Positions 1 through 8,733 are shown, numbered from the stretch's first letter. The stretch is 64,000 nucleotides of DNA from Massilia antarctica (GCF_015689335.1 NZ_CP065053.1:1798001-1862000), one strand, 5' to 3'. Numbers and translations: made by a program. Notes: generated by a model from the sequence alone, not told the origin.

Positions 1-384
1 AGCGACAAGGACCCCAAGGACAAGCATCCCGAATTCAAACAATTGGGCGGTGTGCTGGTCGAGGGCCATGCCGTGCACAAGACACGTATCAAGTGCGAAG
101 CGGAACGCAGGGATGGTGTCGTGTTGTTCCAAGGGAAGATCGATATCCCCGGCAATGCGCAGCTGAACGAGCGCCAGATGGTGGTGATGTATTCAGGCGC
201 AGTACCTGGCGGAAGAAGGGGGGAGTGGAAGTTCCTGGCGCGCCCGACCGGCCTTGCGCACTTCGACAGGACCGGGGCCTTCCACGGCCAAATCAGGCTC
301 GCGAAATTCAAATATGGCACTTGCATGTTTGCCGGCACCGACACCTTGAGCAGCGCCATTGCGCCCGTTAGCCCAGTGAAGTAA
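1..384 (+). CDS. C-terminal part of an unrecognised protein (5' end outside window)
   Basis: The frame is open from base 1 to the TAA at 382-384, so this is the last 127 codons of a gene that begins upstream. The visible protein is hydrophilic, starts with a charged Asp/Lys stretch and contains a Gly-rich segment (LGGVLVEGHAVHKTRIKCEA) followed by mixed beta-type sequence. I see no membrane segment and no motif I recognise. It could be a periplasmic or secreted domain, but nothing decides this. A TTG at 43 could serve as an internal start, but the upstream codons read as normal protein, so truncation by the window edge is the better explanation. Confidence 0.55.
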   Translation, partial: SDKDPKDKHPEFKQLGGVLVEGHAVHKTRIKCEAERRDGVVLFQGKIDIPGNAQLNERQMVVMYSGAVPGGRRGEWKFLARPTGLAHFDRTGAFHGQIRLAKFKYGTCMFAGTDTLSSAIAPVSPVK

Positions 385-390
385 GCGGCG

Positions 391-424
391 CCCGGACAGG
401 AAGCGAAGGGCTTCCTGTCCCGGG
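391..424 (+). terminator. GC-rich hairpin after the first gene
   Basis: GGACAGGAAGC (394-404) pairs perfectly with GCTTCCTGTCC (410-420) around a 5-base loop, and flanking C and G residues extend the stem with a bulge. It lies 7 bases after the stop codon. There is no T tract, so it is terminator-like by position rather than a textbook intrinsic terminator. Confidence 0.5.
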
Positions 425-454
425 CCGATTGGCGGCTCTGCTGACCAAGCTAGC

Positions 455-661
455 TTGCGCTTATCGTCAGCGATCATGCTGCGGCGTTACGAGCAGTTGC
501 AGCCGGGCGAGAAAAAACGCGCGGTCGGCCTGGCCGTGCCGCTCGGACGCATGGGCACGCCGGGCGACCTGACAGGGGCGGCGATCTTTCTGGCGAGCGA
601 CGAGTCGGCCTACATGACGGCCCAGACCCTCAACGTCGACGGCGGCGCCGTGATGAGCTAG
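455..661 (+). pseudogene. C-terminal remnant of a short-chain dehydrogenase/reductase
   Basis: The 68 codons encode the end of a classical SDR: PLGRMGTPGDLTGAAIFLAS followed by DESAYMTAQTLNVDGGAV, the usual helix and C-terminal substrate-loop region. The whole N-terminal part is absent, namely the TGxxxGxG cofactor site and the catalytic Ser-Tyr-Lys. No other part of an SDR is visible upstream; base 1-384 encodes something else. The only available start is a TTG at 455. Complete SDRs run to about 250 residues, so roughly three quarters of the gene has been lost. It is a decayed fragment next to an intact alcohol dehydrogenase, and is unlikely to be functional. Confidence 0.75.
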
Positions 662-673
662 CGCGTCAGCCGC

Positions 674-1840
674 TCAGTAGGCGGCGCTGTAGATGCTGTG
701 GATATCTTCCCGCGTCAGTTCGCGCGGGTTATTGCCGAGCAGGCGGGTCTGCAGCATCGCATCGTCGGCAAGGCGGTCGATATCGGCTGTGCCCACGCCG
801 ACCTGGCGCAGAGTGGTCTGGATGCCCGTCTTCGCAGCAATTGTTTCCATCGCCACGATCAGCGCATGGGCGCGTGCTTCCTCGCTGCCGCTCACCCCCG
901 GATCGATGATGCCGGCCAGTTCGGCGTACTCGGCGCCCGCGTGCGACAGGTTAAAGCGCAGCACATGCGGCAGCACCAGCGAGTTCGACAAGCCATGTGG
1001 CACGTGAAATATGCCGCCGATCGGATAGGCGAGGGCGTGCACCGCCGCCACCGGCGCGTTGGAAAACGCCTGGCCGGCGAAGCAGGCGCCGAGCAGCATG
1101 GCCTGGCGCGCCTCCAGGTCGCCGCCGTGTTCGCACGCACGCAGCAGGTTGCGCGACAGTAGCGACAGCGCCTGCCGCGCCAGGTTATCGGACAGCGGAT
1201 TTTTTTTGTGCTTGCTGGTGAAGGCTTCGATGGCATGCACCATCGCATCGATGCCGGTCGCGGCCGTCACCATGGGCGGCAGGCCGAGGGTGAGTTGCGC
1301 GTCCAGGATCGCCAGATCCGCATACAGCTGGGGCGCGACCACGCCCATCTTGGTGGTCGCGCCGGTGGTGACGATGGCGATGTTGGTCACTTCAGATCCG
1401 GTGCCGGCCGTGGTCGGTATCTGCACCAGCGGCAGGCGCGTGCCGCGCACATTGCCGATGCCGTAGATCTGGCTGAGCGGCTGGTCGCTGCCGGCCAGCA
1501 CCGCGATCAGCTTCGCCACATCCATCGAACTGCCGCCACCGAGGCCGATGATGATGTCGGCGCCGCGGCTGCGCGCCACATCCACCGCTTGCAGAACCAC
1601 CGACTCCGGCGGATCGGCCACCACATCGGACCAGACGTGAACGGCAAGGCCGGCCTCTTCAAGCGAGCGGCGCGGGGTGTCCACCAGGCCTGTCGCAAGA
1701 AATCCGGGGTCGGTGACGATCAGGGCGCGGCGGGCGGCAGGGAAGTGATTGGCGACCTGCGTGCCCAGCCGGCTGCTGGCACCGGGGGCGGAAACAAGAT
1801 GGGGGACGGTGCTGAAACTGAACTCGGCGGACTGGGTCAT
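674..1840 (-). CDS. Iron-containing alcohol dehydrogenase
   Basis: This 388-residue protein belongs to the group III (Fe-ADH) NAD(P)-dependent dehydrogenases, which oxidise alcohols or reduce aldehydes in the cytoplasm. The nucleotide-binding GGGSSMD motif is at residues 101-107. The metal ligands expected for the family are all present: Asp198 and His202 (TGIDAMVH), His268 and His282 (HVPHG). I chose the ATG at 1840, giving MTQSAEF, because the 43 codons upstream are Arg/Cys-rich and unlike the family. The substrate cannot be read from sequence; maleylacetate reductase and 1,3-propanediol or butanol dehydrogenases belong to the same superfamily. It is divergent from the TauE-type permease. 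Confidence 0.9.
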   Translation of the reverse strand: MTQSAEFSFSTVPHLVSAPGASSRLGTQVANHFPAARRALIVTDPGFLATGLVDTPRRSLEEAGLAVHVWSDVVADPPESVVLQAVDVARSRGADIIIGLGGGSSMDVAKLIAVLAGSDQPLSQIYGIGNVRGTRLPLVQIPTTAGTGSEVTNIAIVTTGATTKMGVVAPQLYADLAILDAQLTLGLPPMVTAATGIDAMVHAIEAFTSKHKKNPLSDNLARQALSLLSRNLLRACEHGGDLEARQAMLLGACFAGQAFSNAPVAAVHALAYPIGGIFHVPHGLSNSLVLPHVLRFNLSHAGAEYAELAGIIDPGVSGSEEARAHALIVAMETIAAKTGIQTTLRQVGVGTADIDRLADDAMLQTRLLGNNPRELTREDIHSIYSAAY

Positions 1841-1983
1841 TGTGTACCTGCAGGTCGGTGGAGATGTCAAAAGCTTACACCATCGTCGGCACCGGCAGGA
1901 AAAAGGGCGGCGGGAAACAGCGATCGGATTTCTTCCGTACAATATCTGGCTGTGCTGTTCAGTCCACATTCCACGGAAAATTC

Positions 1984-2748
1984 ATGATCGATTTCGCCTT
2001 ACTCGGATGCGCGGCGTTCCTCGCCGGCTTGGTAGATGCTGTTGTCGGCGGGGGCGGATTGATCCAGGTGCCAGTGCTGTTCTCGGTCTTTCCACGTGAA
2101 GTACCAGCGACCCTGCTGGGAACGAGTAAGTTCGCGGGCATCTTCGGCACCGGCGCGGCGGCCGTCAATTACGCGCGCAAGGTGCGGGTGGCATGGAGCG
2201 CTGCGGCGCCGGCGGCGGTGTCAGCCTTGCTGCTGTCATTCGCCGGCGCGTACACGGTGACCAAGGTGCCGGCCGATTTCGTGCGCACCTTGCTGCCGTT
2301 CGTGTTGGTCGCGGTGGCGGTGTACACCTTCCGCAAGAAGGATTTCGGCAGTGTCCATGCGCCGCTGCACAGCGGCATGACGGAGCGCCTGGTCGCGGTC
2401 GGCATCGGCGCCGCGATCGGTTTCTACGACGGCTTCTTCGGTCCCGGTACCGGCAGCTTCCTGCTGTTTCTGTATGTGCGCTTTTTCGGATTCGATTTCC
2501 TCAGCGCCTCGGCCGCAGCCAAGGTGGTCAACGTGGCGTGCAACTTGTCCGCGCTGATGTGGTTCGGCTACAGCGGTCACATCTTGTGGCAGCTGGGCTT
2601 GCTGATGGCGGTGTGTCAAGTTGCAGGTTCCCTGGTCGGCACCAAGTTGGCGATCAAACACGGCAGTGCGTTTGTGCGCAAACTTTTCCTGGTCGTGGTG
2701 AGCTTGCTGATTGTGAAGACGAGTGTCGACGCCATCGTGAAGTGGTAG
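1984..2748 (+). CDS. TauE/SafE family sulfite/organosulfonate exporter-like permease
   Basis: This is a 254-residue inner-membrane protein with about eight hydrophobic segments. The family signature is visible as two internal repeats: AGLVDAVVGGGGLIQVP near the N-terminus and GFYDGFFGPGTGSFLLF in the second half. Members export or import sulfite, sulfoacetate or other small organic anions; the substrate here is unknown. I chose the ATG at 1984 (MIDFALLG) because the preceding in-frame codons are not membrane-like and run into the promoter region of the divergent dehydrogenase. The gene ends one base before the first parS-like site, and one weaker parS-like sequence (about 2087-2102) lies inside it. 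Confidence 0.88.
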   Translation: MIDFALLGCAAFLAGLVDAVVGGGGLIQVPVLFSVFPREVPATLLGTSKFAGIFGTGAAAVNYARKVRVAWSAAAPAAVSALLLSFAGAYTVTKVPADFVRTLLPFVLVAVAVYTFRKKDFGSVHAPLHSGMTERLVAVGIGAAIGFYDGFFGPGTGSFLLFLYVRFFGFDFLSASAAAKVVNVACNLSALMWFGYSGHILWQLGLLMAVCQVAGSLVGTKLAIKHGSAFVRKLFLVVVSLLIVKTSVDAIVKW

Positions 2749-2749
2749 A

Positions 2750-2765
2750 TGTTCCACGTGGAACA
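2750..2765. promoter_or_regulatory. parS site 1 (ParB binding)
   Basis: TGTTCCACGTGGAACA is a perfect 16-bp palindrome and differs from the classical chromosomal parS (TGTTTCACGTGAAACA) at two symmetric positions. It sits directly after the permease stop codon and about 3.7 kb from parB. It is the strongest of three closely spaced copies. Confidence 0.9.
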
Positions 2766-2784
2766 GCCGCGATGGGCTGACCGA

Positions 2785-2800
2785 CGTTCCACGTGAAACA
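2785..2800. promoter_or_regulatory. parS site 2
   Basis: CGTTCCACGTGAAACA matches the parS consensus at all core positions (CACGTG with AAAC on one side and GTTC on the other). It lies 35 bp from site 1. Confidence 0.87.
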
Positions 2801-2821
2801 AAACGCGTTCGTCAAATTCGA

Positions 2822-2837
2822 CGTTCCACGTGAAACA
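2822..2837. promoter_or_regulatory. parS site 3
   Basis: CGTTCCACGTGAAACA is identical to site 2 and in the same orientation, 37 bp further on. The roughly 36-bp spacing of the three sites upstream of mnmG would place bound ParB dimers on similar faces of the DNA. Confidence 0.87.
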
Positions 2838-2897
2838 CTCCGTTGTGTAAAAAACGGTGATTCTGGGTGCAAAAGAGTCGGGGGTCTGAAAAGACTC

Positions 2898-2903
2898 TAT
2901 AAT
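2898..2903 (+). promoter_or_regulatory. Probable -10 box for mnmG-rsmG-parAB
   Basis: TATAAT lies 33 bases before the mnmG ATG. No convincing TTGACA-like -35 is present at 17-18 bp, so this is a candidate only. It is 61 bp downstream of the last parS site, so ParB spreading could affect it. Confidence 0.4.
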
Positions 2904-2935
2904 CGGGCCTCATATCCCTCGCTCTACACTCCATC

Positions 2936-4867
2936 ATGCTATTTCCAACTGAATTCGACGTCATCGTCGTCGGCGGCGGCCATGCCGGCACCGAGGCTGC
3001 GCTCGCTTCGGCCCGCATGGGCCAGAAGACTTTGCTGCTTACCCATAACATCGAGACCCTCGGCCAGATGTCTTGCAATCCATCCATCGGCGGGATCGGC
3101 AAGGGCCACTTGGTCAAGGAAGTCGACGCCATGGGTGGCGCGATGGCGATCGCCACGGACGAATCCGGTATTCAGTTTCGTATCCTTAACTCGTCCAAGG
3201 GCCCGGCTGTACGCGCCACCCGCGCGCAAGCGGACCGCATCCTGTACAAGCAGGCGATCCGCTCGCGCCTGGAAAACCAGCCGAACCTGTGGCTGTTCCA
3301 GCAGGCGGTCGACGACCTGATGCTCGAAGGCGACCGCGTGGTCGGCGCCGTCACCCAGATCGGCATCAAGTTCCGCGCCCGTGCCGTGGTGCTGACGGCA
3401 GGTACTTTCCTCGATGGGAAGATCCACGTCGGCCTGCAAAACTACTCGGCAGGGCGCGCTGGCGATCCGCCGGCGATCTCGTTGTCGGCGCGCCTGAAGG
3501 AAATGAAGCTGCCGCAGGGCCGCCTGAAAACCGGCACGCCGCCGCGCATCGATGGCCGCAGCATCGATTTTTCGCAAATGACCGAGCAGCCGGGCGACCT
3601 CGATCCGGTGCCCGTGTTCTCGGTCATGGGCAACACCGCCATGCACCCGCGCCAGGTGCCGTGCTGGGTTACCCACACCAACGCGCAGACGCACGACATC
3701 ATCCGCGCCGGCCTGGATCGCAGTCCGATGTACACAGGGGTGATCGAAGGTGTCGGCCCGCGCTACTGCCCGTCGATCGAAGACAAGATTCACCGCTTCT
3801 CCGGCAAGGAATCGCACCAGATTTTCCTGGAGCCGGAAGGCTTGACGACCAACGAATTCTATCCAAACGGTATTTCGACCAGCCTGCCGTTCGACGTGCA
3901 AATCGCCCTGGTGCGCTCGATGAAGGGCATGGAAAACGCCTTCATCCTGCGTCCGGGCTATGCCATCGAATACGATTATTTCGACCCGCGCGGCCTGAAA
4001 ACCTCGCTCGAAACCAAGGCCGTACAGGGCTTGTTCTTCGCCGGCCAGATCAACGGCACCACCGGCTACGAAGAAGCGGCGGCGCAGGGCATGCTGGCCG
4101 GAATCAACGCGGCGCTGCTGACCAAGGGCGCCGATGCCTGGGTACCAGGCCGTTCCGAAGCCTACCTCGGCGTGCTGGTCGACGACCTCACCACCCAGGG
4201 CGTGGCCGAGCCGTACCGCATGTTCACCAGCCGCGCCGAGTTTCGCCTGAGCCTGCGTGAAGACAATGCCGACATGCGCCTGACCGAGATCGGCCGCAAA
4301 CTCGGCTGCGTGGGTGACGCCCAGTGGGCGGCTTTCGAGCGCAAGCGTGAAGCCGTTGCCGTGGAACTGGAACGCCTGCGCACCACCTGGGTGAATCCGC
4401 GCATCCTCGCCAGCGCCGAATCGGAGCGCGTGATCGGCCAGGCCATCGAGCGCGAATACTCGCTGGCCGACCTGCTGCGCCGTCCGGGAGTGGACTATGA
4501 GAAGCTGATGGGCCTGTCCGGTGTGGATGGCCAGGTGCTGGCCGGTCCTGGCGTGGCAGATCCGGCGGTCAAGGAACAGGTCGAAATCCAGCTCAAATAC
4601 GCCGGCTATATCGACCGCCAGGCTAAGGAAGTGGAGCGTCACGACCACTACGAAAACCTCAAGCTGCCGGCCGGATTCGACTATCTCGACATCAGCGCGC
4701 TGTCGATCGAAGTGCGCCAGAAGCTCGACAAGCAGCGTCCTGAAACCCTGGGGCAGGCATCGCGCATCTCTGGTGTGACTCCCGCGGCGATCTCGCTGCT
4801 GCTGGTTCACTTGAAAAAACGTGGCGCCAAGGGCTTTGCCACCCTCAACGAGGAGCTCGCAGGATGA
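2936..4867 (+). CDS. mnmG: tRNA uridine-5-carboxymethylaminomethyl(34) synthesis enzyme MnmG
   Basis: MnmG (GidA) is the FAD-dependent partner of MnmE that installs the (carboxymethyl)aminomethyl group on the wobble uridine of several tRNAs. The 643 residues match the family's length. The FAD-binding GGGHAG loop is at residues 13-18, followed by the conserved [15 protein letters not shown] segment near residue 45. A second conserved cysteine lies in the [13 protein letters not shown] segment, and the C-terminal helical MnmE-binding domain is intact. It heads an operon with rsmG, whose start overlaps its stop by 4 bases (ATGA). The order mnmG-rsmG-parA-parB is typical of origin-proximal DNA in proteobacteria. 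Confidence 0.98.
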   Translation: MLFPTEFDVIVVGGGHAGTEAALASARMGQKTLLLTHNIETLGQMSCNPSIGGIGKGHLVKEVDAMGGAMAIATDESGIQFRILNSSKGPAVRATRAQADRILYKQAIRSRLENQPNLWLFQQAVDDLMLEGDRVVGAVTQIGIKFRARAVVLTAGTFLDGKIHVGLQNYSAGRAGDPPAISLSARLKEMKLPQGRLKTGTPPRIDGRSIDFSQMTEQPGDLDPVPVFSVMGNTAMHPRQVPCWVTHTNAQTHDIIRAGLDRSPMYTGVIEGVGPRYCPSIEDKIHRFSGKESHQIFLEPEGLTTNEFYPNGISTSLPFDVQIALVRSMKGMENAFILRPGYAIEYDYFDPRGLKTSLETKAVQGLFFAGQINGTTGYEEAAAQGMLAGINAALLTKGADAWVPGRSEAYLGVLVDDLTTQGVAEPYRMFTSRAEFRLSLREDNADMRLTEIGRKLGCVGDAQWAAFERKREAVAVELERLRTTWVNPRILASAESERVIGQAIEREYSLADLLRRPGVDYEKLMGLSGVDGQVLAGPGVADPAVKEQVEIQLKYAGYIDRQAKEVERHDHYENLKLPAGFDYLDISALSIEVRQKLDKQRPETLGQASRISGVTPAAISLLLVHLKKRGAKGFATLNEELAG

Positions 4868-5508
4868 AGTTTTTCGACCGTAACGCCATTGCGCCAGTGC
4901 TGGCCAATGGCATCAAGGAACTCAAGCTGGACTTGAACGAACAGCAGCATGGGCAACTGCTCGACTACCTCGCGCTGCTGGCCAAGTGGAACTCGGTGTA
5001 CAACCTGACCTCGGTGCGCGATCCGATGCAAATGGTGACGCACCATGCGCTCGATTCGCTGGCCGCCGTGTCGGCCTTCGAGGGCGCCGTCAGCGTACTC
5101 GACGTGGGAGCAGGGGGCGGCTTGCCCGGCATCGTGCTCGCCATCGCGCGGCCCGACATGAAAGTGGCGCTGATCGACACCGTGCACAAGAAAACTGCGT
5201 TCCTCACGCAAGTGAAGGCTGAACTGGGGCTGGCCAACGTGACCGTGCACACGGCGCGGGTGGAGCAGTTGCAGGTGCCGCACAAATTCGACGTCATCAC
5301 CTCGCGCGCTTTCGCCGACCTGTCCGACTTCGTCAACTGGTCGGGCCACCTGCTGGCCGAGGGCGGCAAATTCATTGCCTTGAAAGGCATGGCGCCGGCG
5401 GACGAACAACAGCGGCTGCCGAGCGACTGGAAAGTGAGCGAATTGCGGCCTATCCAGGTTCCGGGGCTGCAGGCGGAGCGGCACCTCGTCTTCATCGAGA
5501 AAAACTGA
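4864..5508 (+). CDS. rsmG: 16S rRNA (guanine(527)-N(7))-methyltransferase RsmG
   Basis: RsmG (GidB) methylates N7 of G527 in the 530 loop of 16S rRNA using S-adenosylmethionine; in other bacteria, loss gives low-level streptomycin resistance. The protein is 214 residues, the normal size. The SAM-binding motif I is [14 protein letters not shown] at about residues 79-92, and the downstream SRAFADL motif is present. Its ATG overlaps the mnmG stop by 4 bases, so translation is probably coupled. The gene is followed by an unusually AT-rich 118-bp gap before parA. Confidence 0.97.
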   Translation: MKFFDRNAIAPVLANGIKELKLDLNEQQHGQLLDYLALLAKWNSVYNLTSVRDPMQMVTHHALDSLAAVSAFEGAVSVLDVGAGGGLPGIVLAIARPDMKVALIDTVHKKTAFLTQVKAELGLANVTVHTARVEQLQVPHKFDVITSRAFADLSDFVNWSGHLLAEGGKFIALKGMAPADEQQRLPSDWKVSELRPIQVPGLQAERHLVFIEKN

Positions 5509-5528
5509 GCAAACAGAATAAATCAAAT

Positions 5529-5600
5529 AAACGATTTATATCAAATAAATCGTATAAATCGTATAAACAATTTATATGATTAAAACAGTATAAATCGTTT
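5529..5600. repeat. AT-rich inverted and tandem repeat cluster upstream of parA
   Basis: AAACGATTTATA (5529-5540) is repeated perfectly in inverted orientation as TATAAATCGTTT (5589-5600). Between them TAAATCGTA occurs twice in tandem (5546-5554 and 5555-5563), followed by ATTTATATGATT. The whole 118-bp gap is far richer in A+T than the flanking genes. The position immediately before parA suggests an operator or promoter for parAB, or a protein-binding array; this is inference. The repeat is unrelated to parS. Confidence 0.7.
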
Positions 5601-5626
5601 GCACAAAAACTATCATAAGAGCGTAC

Positions 5627-6397
5627 ATGGCGAAAATATTTTGCGTTGCAAATCAAAAGGGCGGCGTAGGCAAGACCACCACCAGCGTTAACCTGTCAGC
5701 GGGCCTGGCCAAACTGGACCAGCGCGTGCTGCTCGTCGACCTGGACCCGCAGGGCAACGCGACCATGGGCGCCGGCATCAACAAGGCGGGCCTGAAGGCA
5801 TCGACCTATGAAGTGCTGCTGGGCGAGGCCGATGTGAGCACGGCGCGCACGCGCTCGGAAGCGGGGCGCTTCGACGTGCTGCCGTCGAACCGCGAACTGG
5901 CCGGCGCCGAAGTCGAAATGGTCGAACTGGAACACCGCGAGCGCCGCCTCAAGGATGCGCTGGCGGCGGTCGACAAGGAATACGACTTCATCCTGATCGA
6001 TTGCCCGCCGGCCTTGTCGATGCTGACCCTGAACGGCTTGTGCGCCGCGCACGGCGTCATCATCCCGATGCAGTGCGAGTACTACGCGCTGGAAGGCTTG
6101 TCGGATCTGGTCAACACCATCAAGAAGGTGCACGCCAACCTGAACACCGATCTGAAGATCATCGGTCTGTTACGCGTCATGTTCGATCCGCGCATGACCT
6201 TGTCGCAGCAGGTGTCGGCCCAGCTGGAGCAGCACTTCGGCGACAAGGTCTTCAACACCATCATCCCGCGCAACGTGCGCCTGGCCGAAGCGCCGTCGTA
6301 CGGCGTGCCTGGCGTGGTGTTCGATCCGTCCTCGAAAGGGGCGCAGGCCTACATCGCCTTTGGCGCCGAGATGGTCGAACGCATCAAAACAATGTAA
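5627..6397 (+). CDS. parA: Chromosome partitioning ATPase ParA (Soj family)
   Basis: ParA binds DNA non-specifically in its ATP form and moves ParB-parS complexes during chromosome segregation. The 256-residue protein is a short, chromosomal-type ParA without an N-terminal HTH. The deviant Walker A KGGVGKTT is at residues 11-18, switch I/Walker A' includes LVDLDPQGNATMG near residue 37, and Walker B is FILIDCPPAL near residue 125. Because it lacks an HTH, autoregulation through the upstream repeats would need another protein or ParB. parB follows after 19 bases. Confidence 0.97.
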   Translation: MAKIFCVANQKGGVGKTTTSVNLSAGLAKLDQRVLLVDLDPQGNATMGAGINKAGLKASTYEVLLGEADVSTARTRSEAGRFDVLPSNRELAGAEVEMVELEHRERRLKDALAAVDKEYDFILIDCPPALSMLTLNGLCAAHGVIIPMQCEYYALEGLSDLVNTIKKVHANLNTDLKIIGLLRVMFDPRMTLSQQVSAQLEQHFGDKVFNTIIPRNVRLAEAPSYGVPGVVFDPSSKGAQAYIAFGAEMVERIKTM

Positions 6398-6416
6398 ACG
6401 AAGGCATTCACGAATT

Positions 6417-7295
6417 ATGGCAACCAAAAAACTCAAAGGGCTCGGTCGCGGGCTCGACGCGCTGCTGGGCGGCGATGGCGAGCTCGCCAAGCCCGACACG
6501 CCGTCCACCTTGGCGGTGCACCAGATGCAGGCCGGTAAATACCAGCCGCGCACGCGCATGGATGAAGGTGCGCTCAACGAACTGGCAGCATCGATCAAAA
6601 CCCAGGGCATCATGCAGCCGGTGCTGGTGCGCCCGATCGGGCAGGACACCCTGACCGGCGCGCTGCGCTACGAAATCATCGCCGGCGAGCGGCGCTTCCG
6701 CGCGGCCCAGCTGGCGGGACTGAACGAGATCCCGGTGCTGGTGCGCGATGTGGACGACCAGTCCGCTGCGGCGATGGCGCTGATCGAGAACATCCAGCGC
6801 GAGGATCTCAATCCCCTGGAAGAGGCGCAGGGCATTCACCGCCTGATCTCGGATTTCAATTTCACGCACGAGCAGGCGGCCACGGCCGTGGGTCGTTCGC
6901 GCAGCGCCGTATCGAACCTGTTGCGCCTGATGAATCTGGCGGCACCCGTGCAAACCCTGCTGATGGCGGGTGATGTCGACATGGGCCACGCGCGCGCGCT
7001 GCTGGCGGTCGACCCGGCCAGCCAGATCAGCCTGGCGAACCTGGTGGTGGCGAAACGCCTGTCGGTACGCGAGACTGAAAAGCTGGTGGCCAGGGAGCTG
7101 GAAGAGCAGAACAATCCGGCCACCGTGCGCTTGAAGGAAAAATCCGGGGATATCGCCCGGCTGGAAGAAGAGCTGTCCGACAAGCTGGCCACGCCGGTCT
7201 TGTTCAAGATGGGGGCGAAGGGCAGGGGACAGATGATCATCGATTTTGCCGATCTCGATATTCTGGACGGCGTACTGGCGCGATTGCGCGCCTGA
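6417..7295 (+). CDS. parB: Chromosome partitioning protein ParB (Spo0J family)
   Basis: ParB binds parS and spreads along DNA as a CTP-dependent clamp. The 292-residue protein shows the expected order: a basic N-terminal ParA-contact segment (GLGRGLDALLGG, residues 8-19), the CTP-binding GERRFRA motif (90-96), ENIQRED (124-130), a helix-turn-helix at about 147-172 (HEQAATAVGRSRSAVSNLLR), and a C-terminal dimerisation domain. I chose the ATG at 6417 (MATKKLKG). An in-frame upstream start would overlap parA and add an unrelated leader. Its target sites are the three parS copies at 2750-2837. Confidence 0.97.
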   Translation: MATKKLKGLGRGLDALLGGDGELAKPDTPSTLAVHQMQAGKYQPRTRMDEGALNELAASIKTQGIMQPVLVRPIGQDTLTGALRYEIIAGERRFRAAQLAGLNEIPVLVRDVDDQSAAAMALIENIQREDLNPLEEAQGIHRLISDFNFTHEQAATAVGRSRSAVSNLLRLMNLAAPVQTLLMAGDVDMGHARALLAVDPASQISLANLVVAKRLSVRETEKLVARELEEQNNPATVRLKEKSGDIARLEEELSDKLATPVLFKMGAKGRGQMIIDFADLDILDGVLARLRA

Positions 7296-7327
7296 ATCGA
7301 GCGAATAGCGTCGTTTTCACCTCGCCC

Positions 7328-7421
7328 CGTCGTTCCCGCGCAGGGCTAGGCGCCCCCACGGCAACCCAAGTTATCAGCGCAATCGAAAACTGAGCAACGG
7401 ACTTGGGTTCCCGCCTTCGCG
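7328..7421. repeat. REP-like inverted repeat, copy 1 (split by an IS element)
   Basis: The left arm (7328-7372) begins CGTCGTTCCCGCGCAGGG and ends AACCCAAGTT; the right arm begins ACTTGGGTTCCCGCC at 7401. The right arm is interrupted at 7421 by the insertion sequence and resumes at 8744 with GGAACGACG. The left arm is a variant: bases 7333-7364 are identical, in reverse orientation, to 53800-53831. The spacer is about 28 bases and ends CTGAGCAACGG, much like copy 2 at 45714-45802. Confidence 0.85.
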
Positions 7422-8733
7422 CACTGTCGTCCGGAATAATTTTCTTGACGCGCTCACGAGAAGAGGCATCCTTGAATTTCTGCGAATTCGTGCGCCGCTT
7501 GTCGTCGTCGGCGATCATGTAAATCTTCGGTGTCCGTACGTTGAAATAGGGTTGCGCGGACGAAGCAAAGGCAATCCCACAGGGTCCGTTTCACACGGTT
7601 GGACTCGTTGAACAGTGCAACCAACAAATAACTGATGAGAGCGGTAAGTATCTGAATCCGGACCGCGTTTTCAGATCGTCCGAGGAACTGCTTGATCTTG
7701 AGGTGCTGCTTGATCCATTTGAAGAACAGCTCGATTGCCCAGCGCTTTTTGTAGTGCTGGGCAATTTCCATGGCACTACTGTCGAAGTCGTTAGTAGCCA
7801 GAACGATGGGCGTATCTTTGTTCGGCCGCGCCACGATGACACGGCGCAAAGGCTTCCCAAAGTAGAGATTGATCCGTTTTCCGCCGAGCCGTTTGTGCTT
7901 GAAAGTAACGATTTCGTCGCTGAGCACGATGTGCGCATCATCAGCAGGGATGTCCGATTTCTGCAGGACGTTGACAGCGGCGTTGTTCTTGAAACGAGTA
8001 ACAAAGCGCGCGTTGGCCTCGTCAATGGATTTCCACCAATTGAAATCGCAATAGCCCTTGTCAAATACATAGAGCGCGTTCGCTTCGAGCGGTACGTCAA
8101 CTGCCCGTTCAACGTCATTGACGTTGGGGTGGCTAATGTCGTGCCAGACAGGGATTGCATCATGGGCATCATACAAAACGTGCAGCTTCAAGCCTTGCGT
8201 ATTGCGAGTGCTATTCTCGGGCGTCCACCTCTCAAACTCCCGTCCCTTCAACGTCAACGAGGTGGAGTCAAGCAAATACATCAGATCATTGCTTTGCTGG
8301 CGCAGCTTACGCGACACCTTCCCCATCAACCAGGCAGCGGTATCACTAAACACCGTGTCAGATCGATTCTCATTGGCGTCAGCCAAGGTGGAGCGCTTGA
8401 TCGCTGACGTACCAAGATGGTAGTGATGCGCGACATGACTGTTGAAGCCAGTCTCCAGTGGTCGCAACCCCTTCGCCTCACTGATCTGCGCGTAGAGCAT
8501 GGCAATGAGATGATCCCAATGCCCGAACTTCTTGCAATATTTGTCGGCATTGTGCCGTTCGACTAGTTGAGCGAAGGTTCCTCGCGGGAGCCCCTTCATT
8601 AAACGCTGAAAAGTAGTTATGCTGAACATGTTGCAGGTTTGGTTTTTAAGTTGGCAAACAGAGGTTAACCCTCGTAAACCAATACCTGCAACCCTTTTAA
8701 CGTTGTCAACCCACTTTATTCCGGACAGCAGTG
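7422..8733 (-). mobile_element. Complete IS4-family insertion sequence, 1312 bp
   Basis: The ends are imperfect 18-bp inverted repeats, CACTGTCGTCCGGAATAA (7422-7439) and, on the other strand, CACTGCTGTCCGGAATAA (8733-8716). They are flanked by a 10-bp target duplication CGCCTTCGCG at 7412-7421 and 8734-8743. Removing the element and one duplication restores an intact REP-like palindrome, so the insertion is clean. It carries a single intact transposase on the minus strand. The intact duplication and open frame suggest a recent insertion between parB and the ATP synthase operon. Confidence 0.95.
7454..8629 (-). CDS. IS4-family DDE transposase
   Basis: The 391-residue transposase has an N-terminal domain of the type found in ISPepr1-like IS4 elements, then the catalytic core. 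The predicted triad is Asp121 (LLDSTSL), Asp190 (YVFDKGYCDF) and Glu300. The IS4 signature Y-x2-R-x3-E-x6-K is exact: Tyr293, Arg296, Glu300, Lys307. The frame is uninterrupted, so the element may be active. Base composition is lower in GC than the flanking genes, as expected for a mobile element. It starts at the ATG at 8629 and ends 32 bp from the left inverted repeat. Confidence 0.95.
   Translation of the reverse strand: MFSITTFQRLMKGLPRGTFAQLVERHNADKYCKKFGHWDHLIAMLYAQISEAKGLRPLETGFNSHVAHHYHLGTSAIKRSTLADANENRSDTVFSDTAAWLMGKVSRKLRQQSNDLMYLLDSTSLTLKGREFERWTPENSTRNTQGLKLHVLYDAHDAIPVWHDISHPNVNDVERAVDVPLEANALYVFDKGYCDFNWWKSIDEANARFVTRFKNNAAVNVLQKSDIPADDAHIVLSDEIVTFKHKRLGGKRINLYFGKPLRRVIVARPNKDTPIVLATNDFDSSAMEIAQHYKKRWAIELFFKWIKQHLKIKQFLGRSENAVRIQILTALISYLLVALFNESNRVKRTLWDCLCFVRATLFQRTDTEDLHDRRRRQAAHEFAEIQGCLFS

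Noticed and set aside
2750..2837. The parS cluster as oriC itself
   Set aside because: No DnaA boxes, no AT-rich unwinding element and no dnaA gene are visible nearby.
2939..4810. A 623-codon frame antisense to mnmG
   Set aside because: Antisense of a highly conserved gene, with no motif and His/Gln/Arg-rich composition.
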